Shown here one piece after another: positions 44,901 through 53,128 of a DNA stretch of 64,000 nucleotides (its first letter is position 1; each line of letters opens with the position of its first letter). The notes beneath the pieces were generated by a model. It was not told the origin of the DNA. It saw only the letters and a list, made by a program, of their open reading frames with translations, and ran no database searches. The position numbers were made by a program, and so were the translations under genes. This DNA comes from Treponema bryantii (GTDB taxonomy: Bacteria > Spirochaetota > Spirochaetia > Treponematales > Treponemataceae): positions 124,001 to 188,000 of the forward strand of contig NZ_FORI01000001.1 in the NCBI RefSeq assembly GCF_900113965.1, written 5' to 3'.

Positions 44901-45152
44901 CTTGTAACAAACGGTTCGGCTGCTCAGAGTAATTACACCCGCAGCTGGCGCAGTTCAATGAGTCACAAGAATATTACCGACAACGAGGTTCAGTTCTTCT
45001 GGGACGAAATGCACTCCGGCAGATACTTCTTTGACTTTACATTCCGTGCTGCACGTCGCGGTGTTTACCCGACACCTCCAGTACAGAGTGAATGTATGTA
45101 TGAGCCGGAAGTTTTCGGACGCAGCGACGGATATCTCTTTATAATTAAGTAA
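38967..45152 (+). CDS. Bacterial alpha-2-macroglobulin family lipoprotein
   Basis: 2061 residues. Lipobox FGSC (Cys21). Multiple MG beta-sandwich domains lead to the thioester motif YGCLEQQ near 1568 (CxEQ), so it should trap proteases covalently. It is encoded just before PBP1C, the classic yfhM-pbpC pair, in which the macroglobulin guards the periplasm when the wall is damaged. The signal-peptide codons overlap a 16-bp palindrome (39011-39026). AGAGG at about 38956 supports the start. Acidic Asp/Ser stretches near the N-terminus (about 110-165) form a flexible tether. Confidence 0.92.
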   Translation: MKKSRLIFLAAVSCILTFGSCKKSNAELPGNTETKKVSISKVASSGEGYKGTPFNADSYSEEAPEYKERNPLHLETDGNDYVSFDSVNQFFALDYTPEYPDSVFADSANNSKGSKKKEAAKDDSSESHIPGIRKLSDYVTKYVTKKAALQEYKPEDKLEDSDDSNDSVDFFVEDWGPQQKIVAGENHPTFYVIFSRPARSLKALDKPQTTSDVMTIEPPLPGAFRWYGTKHLSFESDIPADPTVQYTIKVTPNLKSSDGKKLTGETIFKTKAEDLEVINIWGGYIKDSDCAYNWNTGALPPYENRFIIRTNYTTTVDTIKNNLFVLVDGTQAECDFEAVYKDIFHMWSNHAEYDEDTGRTNTYLGTIKSTVPHNANIDVVNKNAKGDNYRTLHPFSIDDVGEMTEYSSAKASWPLRIEFTQVPDADSLVENITYDDGKKITKENLIINGRTVKLCNLPFDYSQSHKIVFGKNLKDKYGQILASSKLTYNFKTPSEKAYVRYQNYGTTILEAQFPHKMLFGHQNLLSGSYALQKTDRPVGDGQYAFNKNDSNFYELDLGTKNQRNFQELDLEPYLDDGFGFVRYESTANYKSYNYWRERYETDKSTMNGVVQVTDLGITARLAINKAVVMVRSLSTGKPVENAEVYIVHNLNDHQEWRDGSYHPKEIFVYGNESTYDKMLAKGHTDNNGLAVINFDENTINRIQNENNLCVYVVNGKDKCAFSPASHNSWREGVTTASYKRARKAEQRTFMFVDRGIYKPGETVTFRGIDRDQLLGTFTPHKCDYTITAKGAWWDSQEIITPIEGKVSDSGGFYGSFKLPDNLDRGYYNLIYKRNGNSNESASIRFTVADFERVKFESSITVPEISYFGGDKLTAELSADYLAGGTLSGASYEVSWYKSPTTFKTSEPAAKGYTFYTGIYPDRNIYTNDTGVLGVDGTASISCESEKITDGAPYVYHVESAVTDISNQRIAAQNDIFVHPAQFYVGIAKGRNLKGFAKANEKIEIPYILVNPDGKLMAESEVPLKISSLEYSLSHEVWTMVHEQSVDDTIYTRYERSDVEDATGDLKALVNGILPITPKVSGWYTLTITGKDSRGNKVLSKSEFYVTGSGSSWFDQYNSNSLNLTPDKSQYNPGEVARVLLESPLPSGDYLITVEREGIFTEEVRHFENGAEVIEIPVAGNYVPVVYVSVSSYSERHGAPTHNYGEPDLDKPKGYYGVTPILVNPYVRSFSVKVECDKPSYKPGDTATIKFTATKGGKPYAGAELTAMAVDRGVLDLINYHVPNPIDFFYNRSNFPLRAFGGDSRAYLMDPVTYSVKNLKGGDSDEEKEDERKDFRPTAFFEPVLITDKNGEATVTFKMPDSLTTYRITAFGVKDDLFALQEEEIKVQNPINIQQVQPRRLRERDTAECGVLISNLGKDGQKVTVSLEVLSPTQDTEQDKLEGRKTIPGKGFVDGESSHTVYVASGQSSVVYFDVAAQTEGTVNLVYTIKSDVLNERLISPIRIEKTFVYETVTMTGTISDEKKGTSKESLIIPGFAKEGRGDLTFTLDATRLGVLGGSVNYLFEYPYGCLEQQSSRILPLVSFDKYIDIFGLDSKVVNIKDCVTSYTKKWKDYQHSDGGFGYWPESIHSSDYVSLRILYIYALAMSRGYQPEDIPININTLKNYVASRVKKYNSESNSNYYDYDRAFACYVFSMLKDNSLSKIQSELYSKVDELTLDAAAYLSLAYSTSGSQADLEKATVINGKIRSYLQPAQRSVTLSKKARSGYWFWYQNETVQYAAILSAFVSVNPKDEMVDRLIYTLLAKQSKGRWQNTITTAAVLDSFYIYIQKRNLDATNYTASASLNGKQLMNENFNGVAAKPKTLSLPFEDEFVSSLSKDKAIPLVFEKNGEGYLFYTVEMKYALPDEAQAARDEGIKITYEITDFDTGEVINVAKDTCDLTLESGKIYKAKVFIETNRTREYVAVRAPIPSGAEILDSTLVTNGSAAQSNYTRSWRSSMSHKNITDNEVQFFWDEMHSGRYFFDFTFRAARRGVYPTPPVQSECMYEPEVFGRSDGYLFIIK

Positions 45153-45156
45153 CAAC

Positions 45157-47412
45157 GTGAATAAACAGACAATTAAAAAACTTCGTAACTGGTTGCAGGT
45201 TCACTGGCGTAAGCCGGGACCTGCTGCCAGAGTTACACTACTCATTCTTGCCTTTCTCTTTTTATTTCCGGTGGTCTTTCGCCTGCTGCCATTTCCTGAG
45301 CTCAGTGAATTTATGGCGCAGGAATACAGCTGCAGGATTTACGACCGCCGCGGCAAGCTGGTGCAGGTCACTGCGTTGAGCGGAGGCGGCCGTCGTGAAT
45401 TTACTCCAATAAAACAAATTCCAAAAAAATTACAAAAGGCTTTTATTAATCAGGAAGACAAACGCTTTTATTTTCACCACGGTGTAGACTGGCTTGCAAT
45501 TCTTAGAGCTATAACTCAGAACCGCCGCGCAGATAAAATTGTACGAGGTGGCTCAACTATCACCATGCAGATAGCAAAGTCTATCAATCCAGATAAATCT
45601 CATACTATTAAACGAAAGCTTAAAGATGTTTTTTATTCTTACCGCATTGAAGCAAAATTAAGTAAACAGAAAATTCTTGAACTCTATCTTAATTCAATTT
45701 ATTTCGGGTCAAACTCTTACGGAATAACTTCTGCTGCACGTACCTATTTTGGCAGCGACCTGAAGAATCTTTCCTCTGGTCAGATTGAGATTCTTTCCTA
45801 CATTCCAAGAAATCCAACTTATTATAATCCTGTAGAGCATAAGAAACGTTTTCAGGATATAAGTGAGCAGGCGGGCCGTGCAGCCGCAAACGCACGTTAT
45901 TATAAATATCCGTATAACCTTCCTCACTTTGTTAATTACATAACTTCTGAATATCAAAAAAATAATAAGCCACTTCCTTACGAACTTTACACAACTATAG
46001 ATTTAGAAATCTCCGAACTCGCTGAAAGCTTTTTGCGCGAAGCCCTTGAACAGGCCCAGGGCTCAAGAATTACAAACGGCTCTCTCCTACTTCTGAATAA
46101 CTCAGACGGCTCTGTAATTACCTGGCTTGGTAATGGAGATTTTTTTGACAATGAAAACAGCGGACAGATTGACGGCGTTCTCGTTACAAACCAGCCAGGA
46201 AGTTCTATGAAGCCGTTTCTCTACGCCCTCGGAATTGAAAACAATATTCTCGAACCTTCTACCGTCCTTGCCGATGTACCTTCACAATTCGGCAATGACA
46301 AACTTTACATTCCAGAAAATTTTAATAACAGATTCAATGGTCCGGTTCGAATGCGAATTGCTCTCGCTTCAAGCTTAAATGTTCCTGCCGTTGATACACT
46401 TAATAAAATCGGTGTTCCAGCATATCTTGAAAAACTTTATCAGCTTGGTTTCGACTCACTTAAAAAAAATGATTCCGGAATAAAAGCAGATTTAGGTCTG
46501 GCACTTGGAGCCGGTGAAGTTTCACTTTATGAATTAGTTCCCGCCTTCAGTGTATTCGTACGAGACGGCGTTTTTCTCCCACTTCAATACACAAAAACAA
46601 ACTCTCCAAAAGAATCAAAACAAATTTACTCCTCAGACACTGCCCGTCTCCTCTGTTCAATACTTTCAGACAAGACAGCACGCTCTCTTGGTTTTGGATA
46701 CACACAAACCTTCCAGACAGACTATCCTTCAATTTTTAAAACCGGAACTTCAAATCAGTATCAGGATATTGTTGCTCTTGGAGCTACAAAGAATTTTACA
46801 ATCGGAGTATGGATGGGAAACTTTTCTGGAAACACAGTAATGGGAAAAACCGGTTCTTCGCTTCCTGCCTGGGTAGCAAAAAATGTTTTGGATAAACTCG
46901 AAGGTGGCCGTGACCCCGCAGAGCTTTCTTTCCCTGAACCAGAGCATTGGCACAAAGAAAGAATCTGTTCAGTTTCTGGAATGAAGGCTGGAGAAAACTG
47001 CCGTTCGGTAGTTACCGAATATATCAAAGATGACACTCAATTATCAACCTGTAACTGGCATACTTTAATCGATAATGAAGTTCAGGTTATTTATCCACCG
47101 GAATATCAGCAGTGGTTTAGAATGAGGAAAGTTTCTGGTCTTGTAGAATATTCACAGTCCAAGCTTTCATTTATCACACCAAAAGATAACGCTCTGTTTT
47201 TCTACAGCAGTCTCAACGAACAAACGCAGGCTATTCCTTTTGAAGTAATCGGCGGTTCTGAACCAACGCTGGATGTTTATTATGACGAAAAAAAAGCGTT
47301 CCAGAATCTGGAACGCCCTTTTATCTTTTCTCTTCCTGTTGAACGCGGCAATCATACCTGTCGTATCATCTGCGGAACAGAATCAAATGAAATCAGTTTT
47401 ACTGTAAAATAA
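45157..47412 (+). CDS. pbpC: Penicillin-binding protein 1C
   Basis: 751 residues. N-terminal membrane anchor (about 25-45), GT51 glycosyltransferase (EDKRFYFHHGVD near 100), transpeptidase with SSMK near 349 and KTGT near 528, and a C-terminal BiPBP_C beta domain (about 660-751). Polymerises and cross-links peptidoglycan. It starts with GTG, four bases after the macroglobulin stop, with no strong ribosome site, so translation is probably coupled. A terminator for the opposing gene lies inside its 3' end. Confidence 0.92.
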   Translation: MNKQTIKKLRNWLQVHWRKPGPAARVTLLILAFLFLFPVVFRLLPFPELSEFMAQEYSCRIYDRRGKLVQVTALSGGGRREFTPIKQIPKKLQKAFINQEDKRFYFHHGVDWLAILRAITQNRRADKIVRGGSTITMQIAKSINPDKSHTIKRKLKDVFYSYRIEAKLSKQKILELYLNSIYFGSNSYGITSAARTYFGSDLKNLSSGQIEILSYIPRNPTYYNPVEHKKRFQDISEQAGRAAANARYYKYPYNLPHFVNYITSEYQKNNKPLPYELYTTIDLEISELAESFLREALEQAQGSRITNGSLLLLNNSDGSVITWLGNGDFFDNENSGQIDGVLVTNQPGSSMKPFLYALGIENNILEPSTVLADVPSQFGNDKLYIPENFNNRFNGPVRMRIALASSLNVPAVDTLNKIGVPAYLEKLYQLGFDSLKKNDSGIKADLGLALGAGEVSLYELVPAFSVFVRDGVFLPLQYTKTNSPKESKQIYSSDTARLLCSILSDKTARSLGFGYTQTFQTDYPSIFKTGTSNQYQDIVALGATKNFTIGVWMGNFSGNTVMGKTGSSLPAWVAKNVLDKLEGGRDPAELSFPEPEHWHKERICSVSGMKAGENCRSVVTEYIKDDTQLSTCNWHTLIDNEVQVIYPPEYQQWFRMRKVSGLVEYSQSKLSFITPKDNALFFYSSLNEQTQAIPFEVIGGSEPTLDVYYDEKKAFQNLERPFIFSLPVERGNHTCRIICGTESNEISFTVK
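47296..47316 (-). terminator. Terminator of dfx embedded in pbpC
   Basis: GCGTTCCAG (47296-47304) and CTGGAACGC (47308-47316), a perfect 9-bp stem with a three-base loop. On the minus strand it is followed by eight T (47295 down to 47288). The hairpin lies about 100 bases after the desulfoferrodoxin stop, within pbpC codons (read there as KAFQNLERPF). Confidence 0.7.
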
Positions 47413-47413
47413 C

Positions 47414-47788
47414 CTAGCATTTCCACAGCTTATGAAGATTACAGAACTCGTAAGCTGTAACAACTTTCTCGCCATCAAGCAATGCAAACTCTGCCTTTGG
47501 TTCATCACCTGGCTTAAACTGCTTTTTCTGAATTCCCTTATCAGTTACAAGAAGAATCCATTCAATAAAATGTTCAGGCAGCATAGGGTGTGTTACAGAA
47601 CCCACACTTACAGAAACTTTATTTCCTTCAACATTTACTACTGGAACATGTTTTTCAACAGCAGCATCAGTTGTACCTGGAATCATTTCAATCATATCTT
47701 CACCACAACAAACTGTTGGTACACCTGAATCCTTAACTACTACAATGATCTTACCGCAATGTTTGCAATAAAAAAATTTAACTTCCAT
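47414..47788 (-). CDS. dfx: Desulfoferrodoxin (superoxide reductase)
   Basis: 124 residues. The N-terminal desulforedoxin part has CKHCG and VCCGED, a complete FeCys4 site. The superoxide reductase centre is shown by EKHVPV, HPMLPEHFIEW and the C-terminal CNLHKLWKC. Reduces superoxide to peroxide, important in an anaerobe lacking superoxide dismutase. GGAGG precedes the ATG. It converges with pbpC, one base apart. Confidence 0.93.
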   Translation of the reverse strand: MEVKFFYCKHCGKIIVVVKDSGVPTVCCGEDMIEMIPGTTDAAVEKHVPVVNVEGNKVSVSVGSVTHPMLPEHFIEWILLVTDKGIQKKQFKPGDEPKAEFALLDGEKVVTAYEFCNLHKLWKC

Positions 47789-47818
47789 TTTTTTCCTCCT
47801 GAAAAATACTTAAATTTA

Positions 47819-47847
47819 AGGTTACCTTCAGAATTCCGTTTTGTCAA
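47819..47847 (-). promoter_or_regulatory. Promoter of dfx
   Basis: On the minus strand TTGACA (47847-47842), 17 bases, then TAACCT (47824-47819). The -35 is perfect, the -10 weaker. It shares the spacer with the divergent dCMP deaminase promoter. Confidence 0.5.
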
Positions 47848-47862
47848 ATTAATTGAATATTA

Positions 47863-47891
47863 TTGTACGTTTTGTAAATTTTTGACATAAT
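47863..47891 (+). promoter_or_regulatory. Promoter of the dCMP deaminase gene
   Basis: TTGTAC (47863-47868), 17 bases, CATAAT (47886-47891), giving a short leader before ATG 47915. Confidence 0.5.
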
Positions 47892-47914
47892 AGAAAAAAA
47901 ACGAGGAACACGCC

Positions 47915-48409
47915 ATGAATAATAAAATTCCAAAACGCGCAGATTATATTTCCTGGGACGAATACTTTATGGGAGTTGCAAAACTTGCAAGCTTCCGTTC
48001 TAAGGATCCAAACTCACAGGTTGGTGCCTGCATTGTAGGTCAGGACAATAAAATTCTTTCTATGGGATACAATGGTTTTCCTCGTGGCTGTTCAGATGAC
48101 GAATTCCCTTGGGCGCGTGAAGGCGATACTCTCGAAACAAAATATGCATACGTAACTCACAGTGAACTCAACGCAATCTTAAACTATCGCGGCGGTTCAC
48201 TTGAAGGCTGCAAAATCTATGTTACACTTTTCCCTTGCAATGAATGTGCAAAAGCTATTATTCAGAGCGGAATTAAAACTGTAGTTTATGCAGAAAATAA
48301 ATATGATGGAACTCCATCTGTAGAAGCATCTAAAAAATTAATGAATGCCGCTGGTGTACGCTACTATCAGTACCAGCCGACAGGAAAAAAGCTGGAAATC
48401 AATGTCTAA
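47915..48409 (+). CDS. dCMP deaminase family protein
   Basis: 164 residues. Zinc site HSELNA and PCNEC as in cytidine/deoxycytidylate deaminases; the GYNGFPRG segment is typical of dCMP deaminase. Converts dCMP to dUMP for thymidylate synthesis. The lipoprotein gene overlaps its last 8 bases. Confidence 0.9.
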   Translation: MNNKIPKRADYISWDEYFMGVAKLASFRSKDPNSQVGACIVGQDNKILSMGYNGFPRGCSDDEFPWAREGDTLETKYAYVTHSELNAILNYRGGSLEGCKIYVTLFPCNECAKAIIQSGIKTVVYAENKYDGTPSVEASKKLMNAAGVRYYQYQPTGKKLEINV

Positions 48410-49307
48410 GACTGTTTCCACTAATAAACTCTTTCTCATTTTTATTTTCCTCCTAGCATTTTCTTTTCAGAGCTGTAAAACAACCCGCTCTCTTGTAAAA
48501 GATTCTTTTGAGCCGGGTGCTCCCGAAGATACTCATTTTATTCTGGCTCATGATATTGTTTTTCCTGAAATTGAAGGAACTTACAAATACATTTTTTTCC
48601 GTCTTTATAATCCTGCTTATAAAAATCCACTTTATATTGCAAACATTCTTAAAAACGGAATTTCACTCACTAAAACTGAAGATGTTCCAGATTTAAGTCA
48701 TGCTTCAATGAATTTCACTCTGGATGATAATTACTACGGACTTACACTTGGTGGCGAATATCAGCTTGCAGAAGAAGAATGTGCCTTACCTCAGAACAAT
48801 AAGTACATGAAAAACTGCGATCCTACAAAATCTGAGCAGATTACTTATGCACTCAAAGTTTCTGAAGAAGAATATCAAAAAACAAAAGACTTCGTAACAA
48901 AATATGTTCAAAGTACTGATATTAATTACGCTTCAAGTTTAAACTTTAAAATAGCTCTTTTCAGTATTAAAAGAAAATTCTTTACACCAAAAGATCATAA
49001 ACAGTTTGGTTCAGTTGTCTATCCTTCAGATGCAAACAATAAGAAAGTTGATTTAGACAATGATGATGAAATCTTAAATAATTTTGTGTGTTCAACTTTT
49101 GTGGGCTACGTTCTTTATAATAATGTTGATAGCGTTACAGAGTTTTTCGATGAAAATGATATTAAATATGAATATTTAAACGTTACAGACATCTCTTTAA
49201 TCCCGGGCATTGTTCCACTCTTTTATTCAAACTGGGACAACTATCCGGAAGCCGCTCGTGCCTTTGTTGAAAAGTATCCGGAATTTAAGGAATACTTAAA
49301 TAATTAA
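48402..49307 (+). CDS. Lipoprotein, possible permuted papain-like (YiiX/NlpC-P60) enzyme
   Basis: 301 residues. Lipobox FQSC (Cys25). A LSHASM segment precedes NNFVCSTFVGYVL (about 225), the His-then-Cys order of circularly permuted papain-like hydrolases. This reading is tentative. ATG 48402 is chosen since it starts a clean signal peptide; the longer frame from 48345 does not. It overlaps the deaminase gene. Confidence 0.55.
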   Translation: MSKTVSTNKLFLIFIFLLAFSFQSCKTTRSLVKDSFEPGAPEDTHFILAHDIVFPEIEGTYKYIFFRLYNPAYKNPLYIANILKNGISLTKTEDVPDLSHASMNFTLDDNYYGLTLGGEYQLAEEECALPQNNKYMKNCDPTKSEQITYALKVSEEEYQKTKDFVTKYVQSTDINYASSLNFKIALFSIKRKFFTPKDHKQFGSVVYPSDANNKKVDLDNDDEILNNFVCSTFVGYVLYNNVDSVTEFFDENDIKYEYLNVTDISLIPGIVPLFYSNWDNYPEAARAFVEKYPEFKEYLNN

Positions 49308-49347
49308 ATTTGACTAAATTTTACTAAAACTGTATTCTTTTGGCATT

Positions 49348-50130
49348 ATGATTATCGATTTCCACTGTCACATTTATCCTGCCAAAATTGCTGAAAAAGC
49401 ATCTAAAAGTGTCGGCGATTTTTATAACTACCCTATGCAGTATCATGGAAGCCCTGAAGAACTTCTTGAAAGTGGTTCAAAAATCGGTGTTTCAAAATAT
49501 GTTGTTTTACCGGTAGCCACAAAACCAATGCAGGTAGAACCTTCAAATAATTTTATTATTGAACAATGTGAAGAGCATCCGGAGTTTATTGGCTTTGGAA
49601 CCATGCACCCGGATTATGATAATTATGAAGCAGAACTTCATAGAATTAAAGCCGCAGGCCTTCGTGGTATAAAACTTCATTCCGATTTTCAAAAGTTCCA
49701 GATTGATGCTGCACGCATGGATTCTGTATATGATATTATGACAGATCTTGAATTGCCGCTGATTATGCATGCAGGTGATAAGCGTTATGATTTTTCTGGT
49801 CCGCAGCGCATCTTAAATCTTCATAAAAAACACCCTAAGCTCACTTTGATTGCAGCGCATTTTGGTGGTTATACTGAATGGGATAAATCAATGGAATATC
49901 TTGCTGGTGAAGATGTTTATTTTGACACCTCAAGTACACTTGAATGGCTGCCAGTTGAAAAAGCAAATGAAATGATTCGCAAACACGGTGTAGAAAAGTT
50001 CTTGTTTGCTTCTGATTTCCCAATGTGGGATCACGAAGGAGAACTTGAGCGCTTCAACCGTCTTGATTTGACGGAAGAAGAACGCGAAATGATTTTCCAC
50101 AAAAACGCAGAAAAATTACTTAAACTGTAA
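49348..50130 (+). CDS. Amidohydrolase-2 family metal-dependent hydrolase
   Basis: 260 residues, TIM-barrel. HCH at 5-7, KLH near 110, MHAGD near 140 and AHFGG near 170 give the metal and substrate ligands of amidohydrolase family 2, and SDFP near 222 the catalytic Asp. Substrate unknown. It converges with mnmA and overlaps its 3' end by 11 bases. Confidence 0.8.
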   Translation: MIIDFHCHIYPAKIAEKASKSVGDFYNYPMQYHGSPEELLESGSKIGVSKYVVLPVATKPMQVEPSNNFIIEQCEEHPEFIGFGTMHPDYDNYEAELHRIKAAGLRGIKLHSDFQKFQIDAARMDSVYDIMTDLELPLIMHAGDKRYDFSGPQRILNLHKKHPKLTLIAAHFGGYTEWDKSMEYLAGEDVYFDTSSTLEWLPVEKANEMIRKHGVEKFLFASDFPMWDHEGELERFNRLDLTEEEREMIFHKNAEKLLKL

Positions 50131-51298
50131 AGGCTTTAAAAATCACGCCGCCGCCAACAATCACACCGTCTTTATACAGCACGGCAGACTGTCCCGGCGC
50201 AACCGCTCTCTGAGGCTCAGCAAAAGTAATCTTCCATGGCTGTCCGCGATATTTAACCGCTTCCTCATCATCACAAATATATTTCTCAATATGGGCCGCA
50301 GCCGGCTTACTAGCCAGTCTGATTTTTACCATAGCGTCAAAACCTTCTGATGGTTCTACCCCTGCAGGCCATACAAAATCATCAGCTATAAGAGCATTAG
50401 AATTAAGAGCTTCGTTTGGAGCAAGCACTACAACATTATTCTTTGCATCAATTGAGTGAACATAAACCGGATAATTTACCGCAACTCCAAGTCCGCGGCG
50501 TTGTCCTACAGTGTAATGCTCAATTCCACGGTGCTTACCAAGAACGTGGCCGTCCAGATCAATAATATCGCCTGGAACAGAAGGTTTATCGGCAAACAGT
50601 ACATCAAAATACTCTTCACCAATAAAATCCTGGCTTTCTTCGCGATTTGCTGCTTCAAGATTAGCCTCTTTCGCCAGAGCAAAAACATCAGTTTTTTTCA
50701 TTACAGCAAGAGGAAAACGCACTTTTTCAAGGGTTTCTGAAGGAATTCTGTACAAAAAGTATGTCTGATCTTTAGAAACATCTTCCGCACCAGCAATCAT
50801 GCAAGGACGCTTATCAGATCCAAAAAGCCCTGTTTCTGGTCTAACAATTTTTGCATAATGACCGGTACAGAAATAATCATATTTAATTCCAAGCTTTTCA
50901 ATTCCAGTAAGAAGAGCTCCAAATTTAATCAGCATATTACAGCGGATACACGGATTTGGTGTACGACCACTTCTGTATTCACTCTTAAAATATTCAAGGA
51001 TTTCCTGTTTATAAGTTTCCTTTACATCAATAACATGATACTCAATTCCATGAACCTCGCAGAAACGCTTACATTCCTCAATATTTTCTTCTTCACCCGG
51101 GCCAAAGCAGGCTTCACGGGTTTTTGTGCCTGTGTGAATTTCAGGAAGACTACCATCCCAAAGCGACATAGTTGCACCAATAACTTTACAACCTTTCTGT
51201 AAAAGTAAAAGAGCGGTAAGTGTAGAATCTACACCACCAGACATTCCAACAACAACTGTATCGCCTGCTTTAGGCATTTCCTGCATTTCGTAAATCAT
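50120..51298 (-). CDS. mnmA: tRNA 2-thiouridine(34) synthase MnmA, variant Cys set
   Basis: 392 residues. PP-loop GMSGGVDST near 18-26 for ATP activation of tRNA. The first catalytic Cys lies in NPCIRCN (about 118-124, here a CxxC). The second, normally in a GICFIGE or ESQ-x-CF segment, is absent: the local sequence reads ESQDFIGEEYF. An extra Cys-containing stretch (EACFGPGEEEN, then ECKRFC) is present near 60-80. It still looks like a thiolase for tRNA, but persulfide handling may differ. Confidence 0.85.
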   Translation of the reverse strand: MIYEMQEMPKAGDTVVVGMSGGVDSTLTALLLLQKGCKVIGATMSLWDGSLPEIHTGTKTREACFGPGEEENIEECKRFCEVHGIEYHVIDVKETYKQEILEYFKSEYRSGRTPNPCIRCNMLIKFGALLTGIEKLGIKYDYFCTGHYAKIVRPETGLFGSDKRPCMIAGAEDVSKDQTYFLYRIPSETLEKVRFPLAVMKKTDVFALAKEANLEAANREESQDFIGEEYFDVLFADKPSVPGDIIDLDGHVLGKHRGIEHYTVGQRRGLGVAVNYPVYVHSIDAKNNVVVLAPNEALNSNALIADDFVWPAGVEPSEGFDAMVKIRLASKPAAAHIEKYICDDEEAVKYRGQPWKITFAEPQRAVAPGQSAVLYKDGVIVGGGVIFKAFTV

Positions 51299-51413
51299 AT
51301 ACCTACTATATCACAAGGTTAAATAATATAAAAGTAAATTTAAAAATATCTTTTTTGAGAATTCAATGTTAAAATATATTAACTATTAACAAAAAATTAA
51401 GGGGATAGATTAT

Positions 51414-52340
51414 ATGGGTATGAGACTTGTAACTCGTTCAGATTTTGACGGACTTGCCTGTGGCGCCTTGCTGCTTGAGGCAGGTATAATTGATCACTGG
51501 AAGTTTGCGCATCCAAAAGATTTACAGGACGGGCTCGTTCCAATCGACAGCAACGACTGTCTTGCTAATGTTCCATTTGTAGAAGGTTGTGGTCTTTGGT
51601 TTGACCATCACTCTAGTGAATTTGAACGAAATCAGCTCGAAGGAAAATATAAGGGAGAAAGTCGCATTACTCCTTCTTGTGCTCGTATTATTTATGAATA
51701 TTATGGCGGAAAAGAAAAATTCCCTAACTTTGATGATCTCATGGTAGCCGTTGATAAGGTTGATTCAGGAAATCTTACAATAGACGAAATTCAGAACCCA
51801 CAGGGCTGGATTCTTGTAGGATTTTTAATGGACCCACGTACAGGTCTTGGACGCTGGCGTGAATTCACAGTTTCAAATTACCAGCTGATGGAAAAACTGA
51901 TGGTTGCCTGCCGCGACAAATCAACGGAAGAAATTCTTGCAATGCCAGATGTAAAAGAGCGTATTGAAGTTTATAATGAACAGACAGAAAAGTTCAAAGA
52001 AATGGTAAAAGCTCATACAACTGTAGAAGGTAATCTGATTATTTCAGACCTCCGTGGTGTTGATCCAATCTATACTGGAAACCGCTTTATGATTTACAGT
52101 ATGTATCCTGATCAGAATATTTCTGCCTGGATTGTAAGCGGACGCGGTGGTCAGGGCTGTTCTGCAGCAGTTGGCTACAGCATCTTAAATAAAACAAGCA
52201 AAGTAAACGTTGGAAGCCTTATGCTGAAATACGGCGGCGGCGGACACGAAAAGGTAGGAACCTGCCAGTTCTCAAATGAGAACATGGAATCAGATCTTCC
52301 TAAGATGTTAGCTGAGCTTAAGGGTTTGGCAAACGCCTAA
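51414..52340 (+). CDS. DHH family phosphoesterase
   Basis: 308 residues. DFDGLACG near 9, FDHHSS near 62 and the DHHA1 motif GGGGHEK near 279 place it in the DHH/exopolyphosphatase-like family acting on oligonucleotides or cyclic dinucleotides. Two in-frame ATG codons (51414 and 51420) follow AAGGGG. A terminator built from a palindromic repeat lies 18 bases after the stop. Confidence 0.8.
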   Translation: MGMRLVTRSDFDGLACGALLLEAGIIDHWKFAHPKDLQDGLVPIDSNDCLANVPFVEGCGLWFDHHSSEFERNQLEGKYKGESRITPSCARIIYEYYGGKEKFPNFDDLMVAVDKVDSGNLTIDEIQNPQGWILVGFLMDPRTGLGRWREFTVSNYQLMEKLMVACRDKSTEEILAMPDVKERIEVYNEQTEKFKEMVKAHTTVEGNLIISDLRGVDPIYTGNRFMIYSMYPDQNISAWIVSGRGGQGCSAAVGYSILNKTSKVNVGSLMLKYGGGGHEKVGTCQFSNENMESDLPKMLAELKGLANA

Positions 52341-52357
52341 CAATCTGATAAAATAAT

Positions 52358-52407
52358 AAACGGTGGTATCGGAACCTGAACTAAGTCAAAGGTCGAAACC
52401 ACCGTTT
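52358..52407 (+). terminator. Terminator made from a long-form palindromic repeat
   Basis: AAACGGTGGT (52358-52367) pairs with ACCACCGTTT (52398-52407) and is followed by more T. The interior (CGGAACCTGAAC...GGTCGAAACC) aligns with the long-form repeat at 8353-8405, so a repeat seems to have been adopted as the terminator of the DHH gene. Confidence 0.75.
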
Positions 52408-52426
52408 TTCTTTTTTGGGTGGGAAT

Positions 52427-53128
52427 ATGAAAAATAAAGTTTTTCTCGAAGGAATGCGCGACGGTGTGCCTATTGGTCTTGGTTATTTTGCCGTAGCCTT
52501 TTCACTTGGAATCGTTGCTCGTAATGCCGGTCTAACTCCAATTCAGGGATTCATTGCAAGCTTCTTCTGTGTTGCCTCTGCTGGTGAATATGCACTTTTC
52601 ACTTCTATTCAGCAAGCTGCTTCTTTTCTTGAAATTGCAATAATTACACTTGTTGTAAATGCCCGCTACCTTCTTATGAGCACTGCCCTTACCCAGCGCT
52701 TTGATCCTAAAACTCCCCTCATTCACAGATTCCTAGTTGGATTTGGAGTTACAGATGAAATCTTTGGAATTACTATCGCAAGACCAAGCTATATAAATCC
52801 TGTTTATAATTACGGCGCAATTTTTGTAGCAATACCTCTGTGGAGCATTGGAACTTCTCTCGGTATTATTGCCGGAAACTTTTTACCTGCCCGTGTTGTA
52901 AGTGCACTCTCTGTAGCACTCTATGGTATGTTCCTTGCCATCATTGTTCCACCAGCAAAAAAGAATCTTGTAATTATGATTTCTGTATTAGTGAGTTTTG
53001 CTGCAAGCTATGCATGCACAAAACTACCGTACGTTAGTCAACTATCCAGCGGTACAAGAACTATCATTCTTACAGTTGTAATTGCAACTATAGTTGCTTT
53101 GGTTAAACCAATTTCAGAGGAACAATAA
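52427..53128 (+). CDS. azlC: AzlC family branched-chain amino acid exporter subunit
   Basis: About 233 residues, hydrophobic, opening FLEGMRDGVPIGLGY as in AzlC. With AzlD it exports branched-chain amino acids. ATG 52427 is chosen with GTGGGA just upstream. A 16-bp palindromic motif (53023-53038) lies in its codons near the end. The azlD start overlaps its stop. Confidence 0.85.
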   Translation: MKNKVFLEGMRDGVPIGLGYFAVAFSLGIVARNAGLTPIQGFIASFFCVASAGEYALFTSIQQAASFLEIAIITLVVNARYLLMSTALTQRFDPKTPLIHRFLVGFGVTDEIFGITIARPSYINPVYNYGAIFVAIPLWSIGTSLGIIAGNFLPARVVSALSVALYGMFLAIIVPPAKKNLVIMISVLVSFAASYACTKLPYVSQLSSGTRTIILTVVIATIVALVKPISEEQ

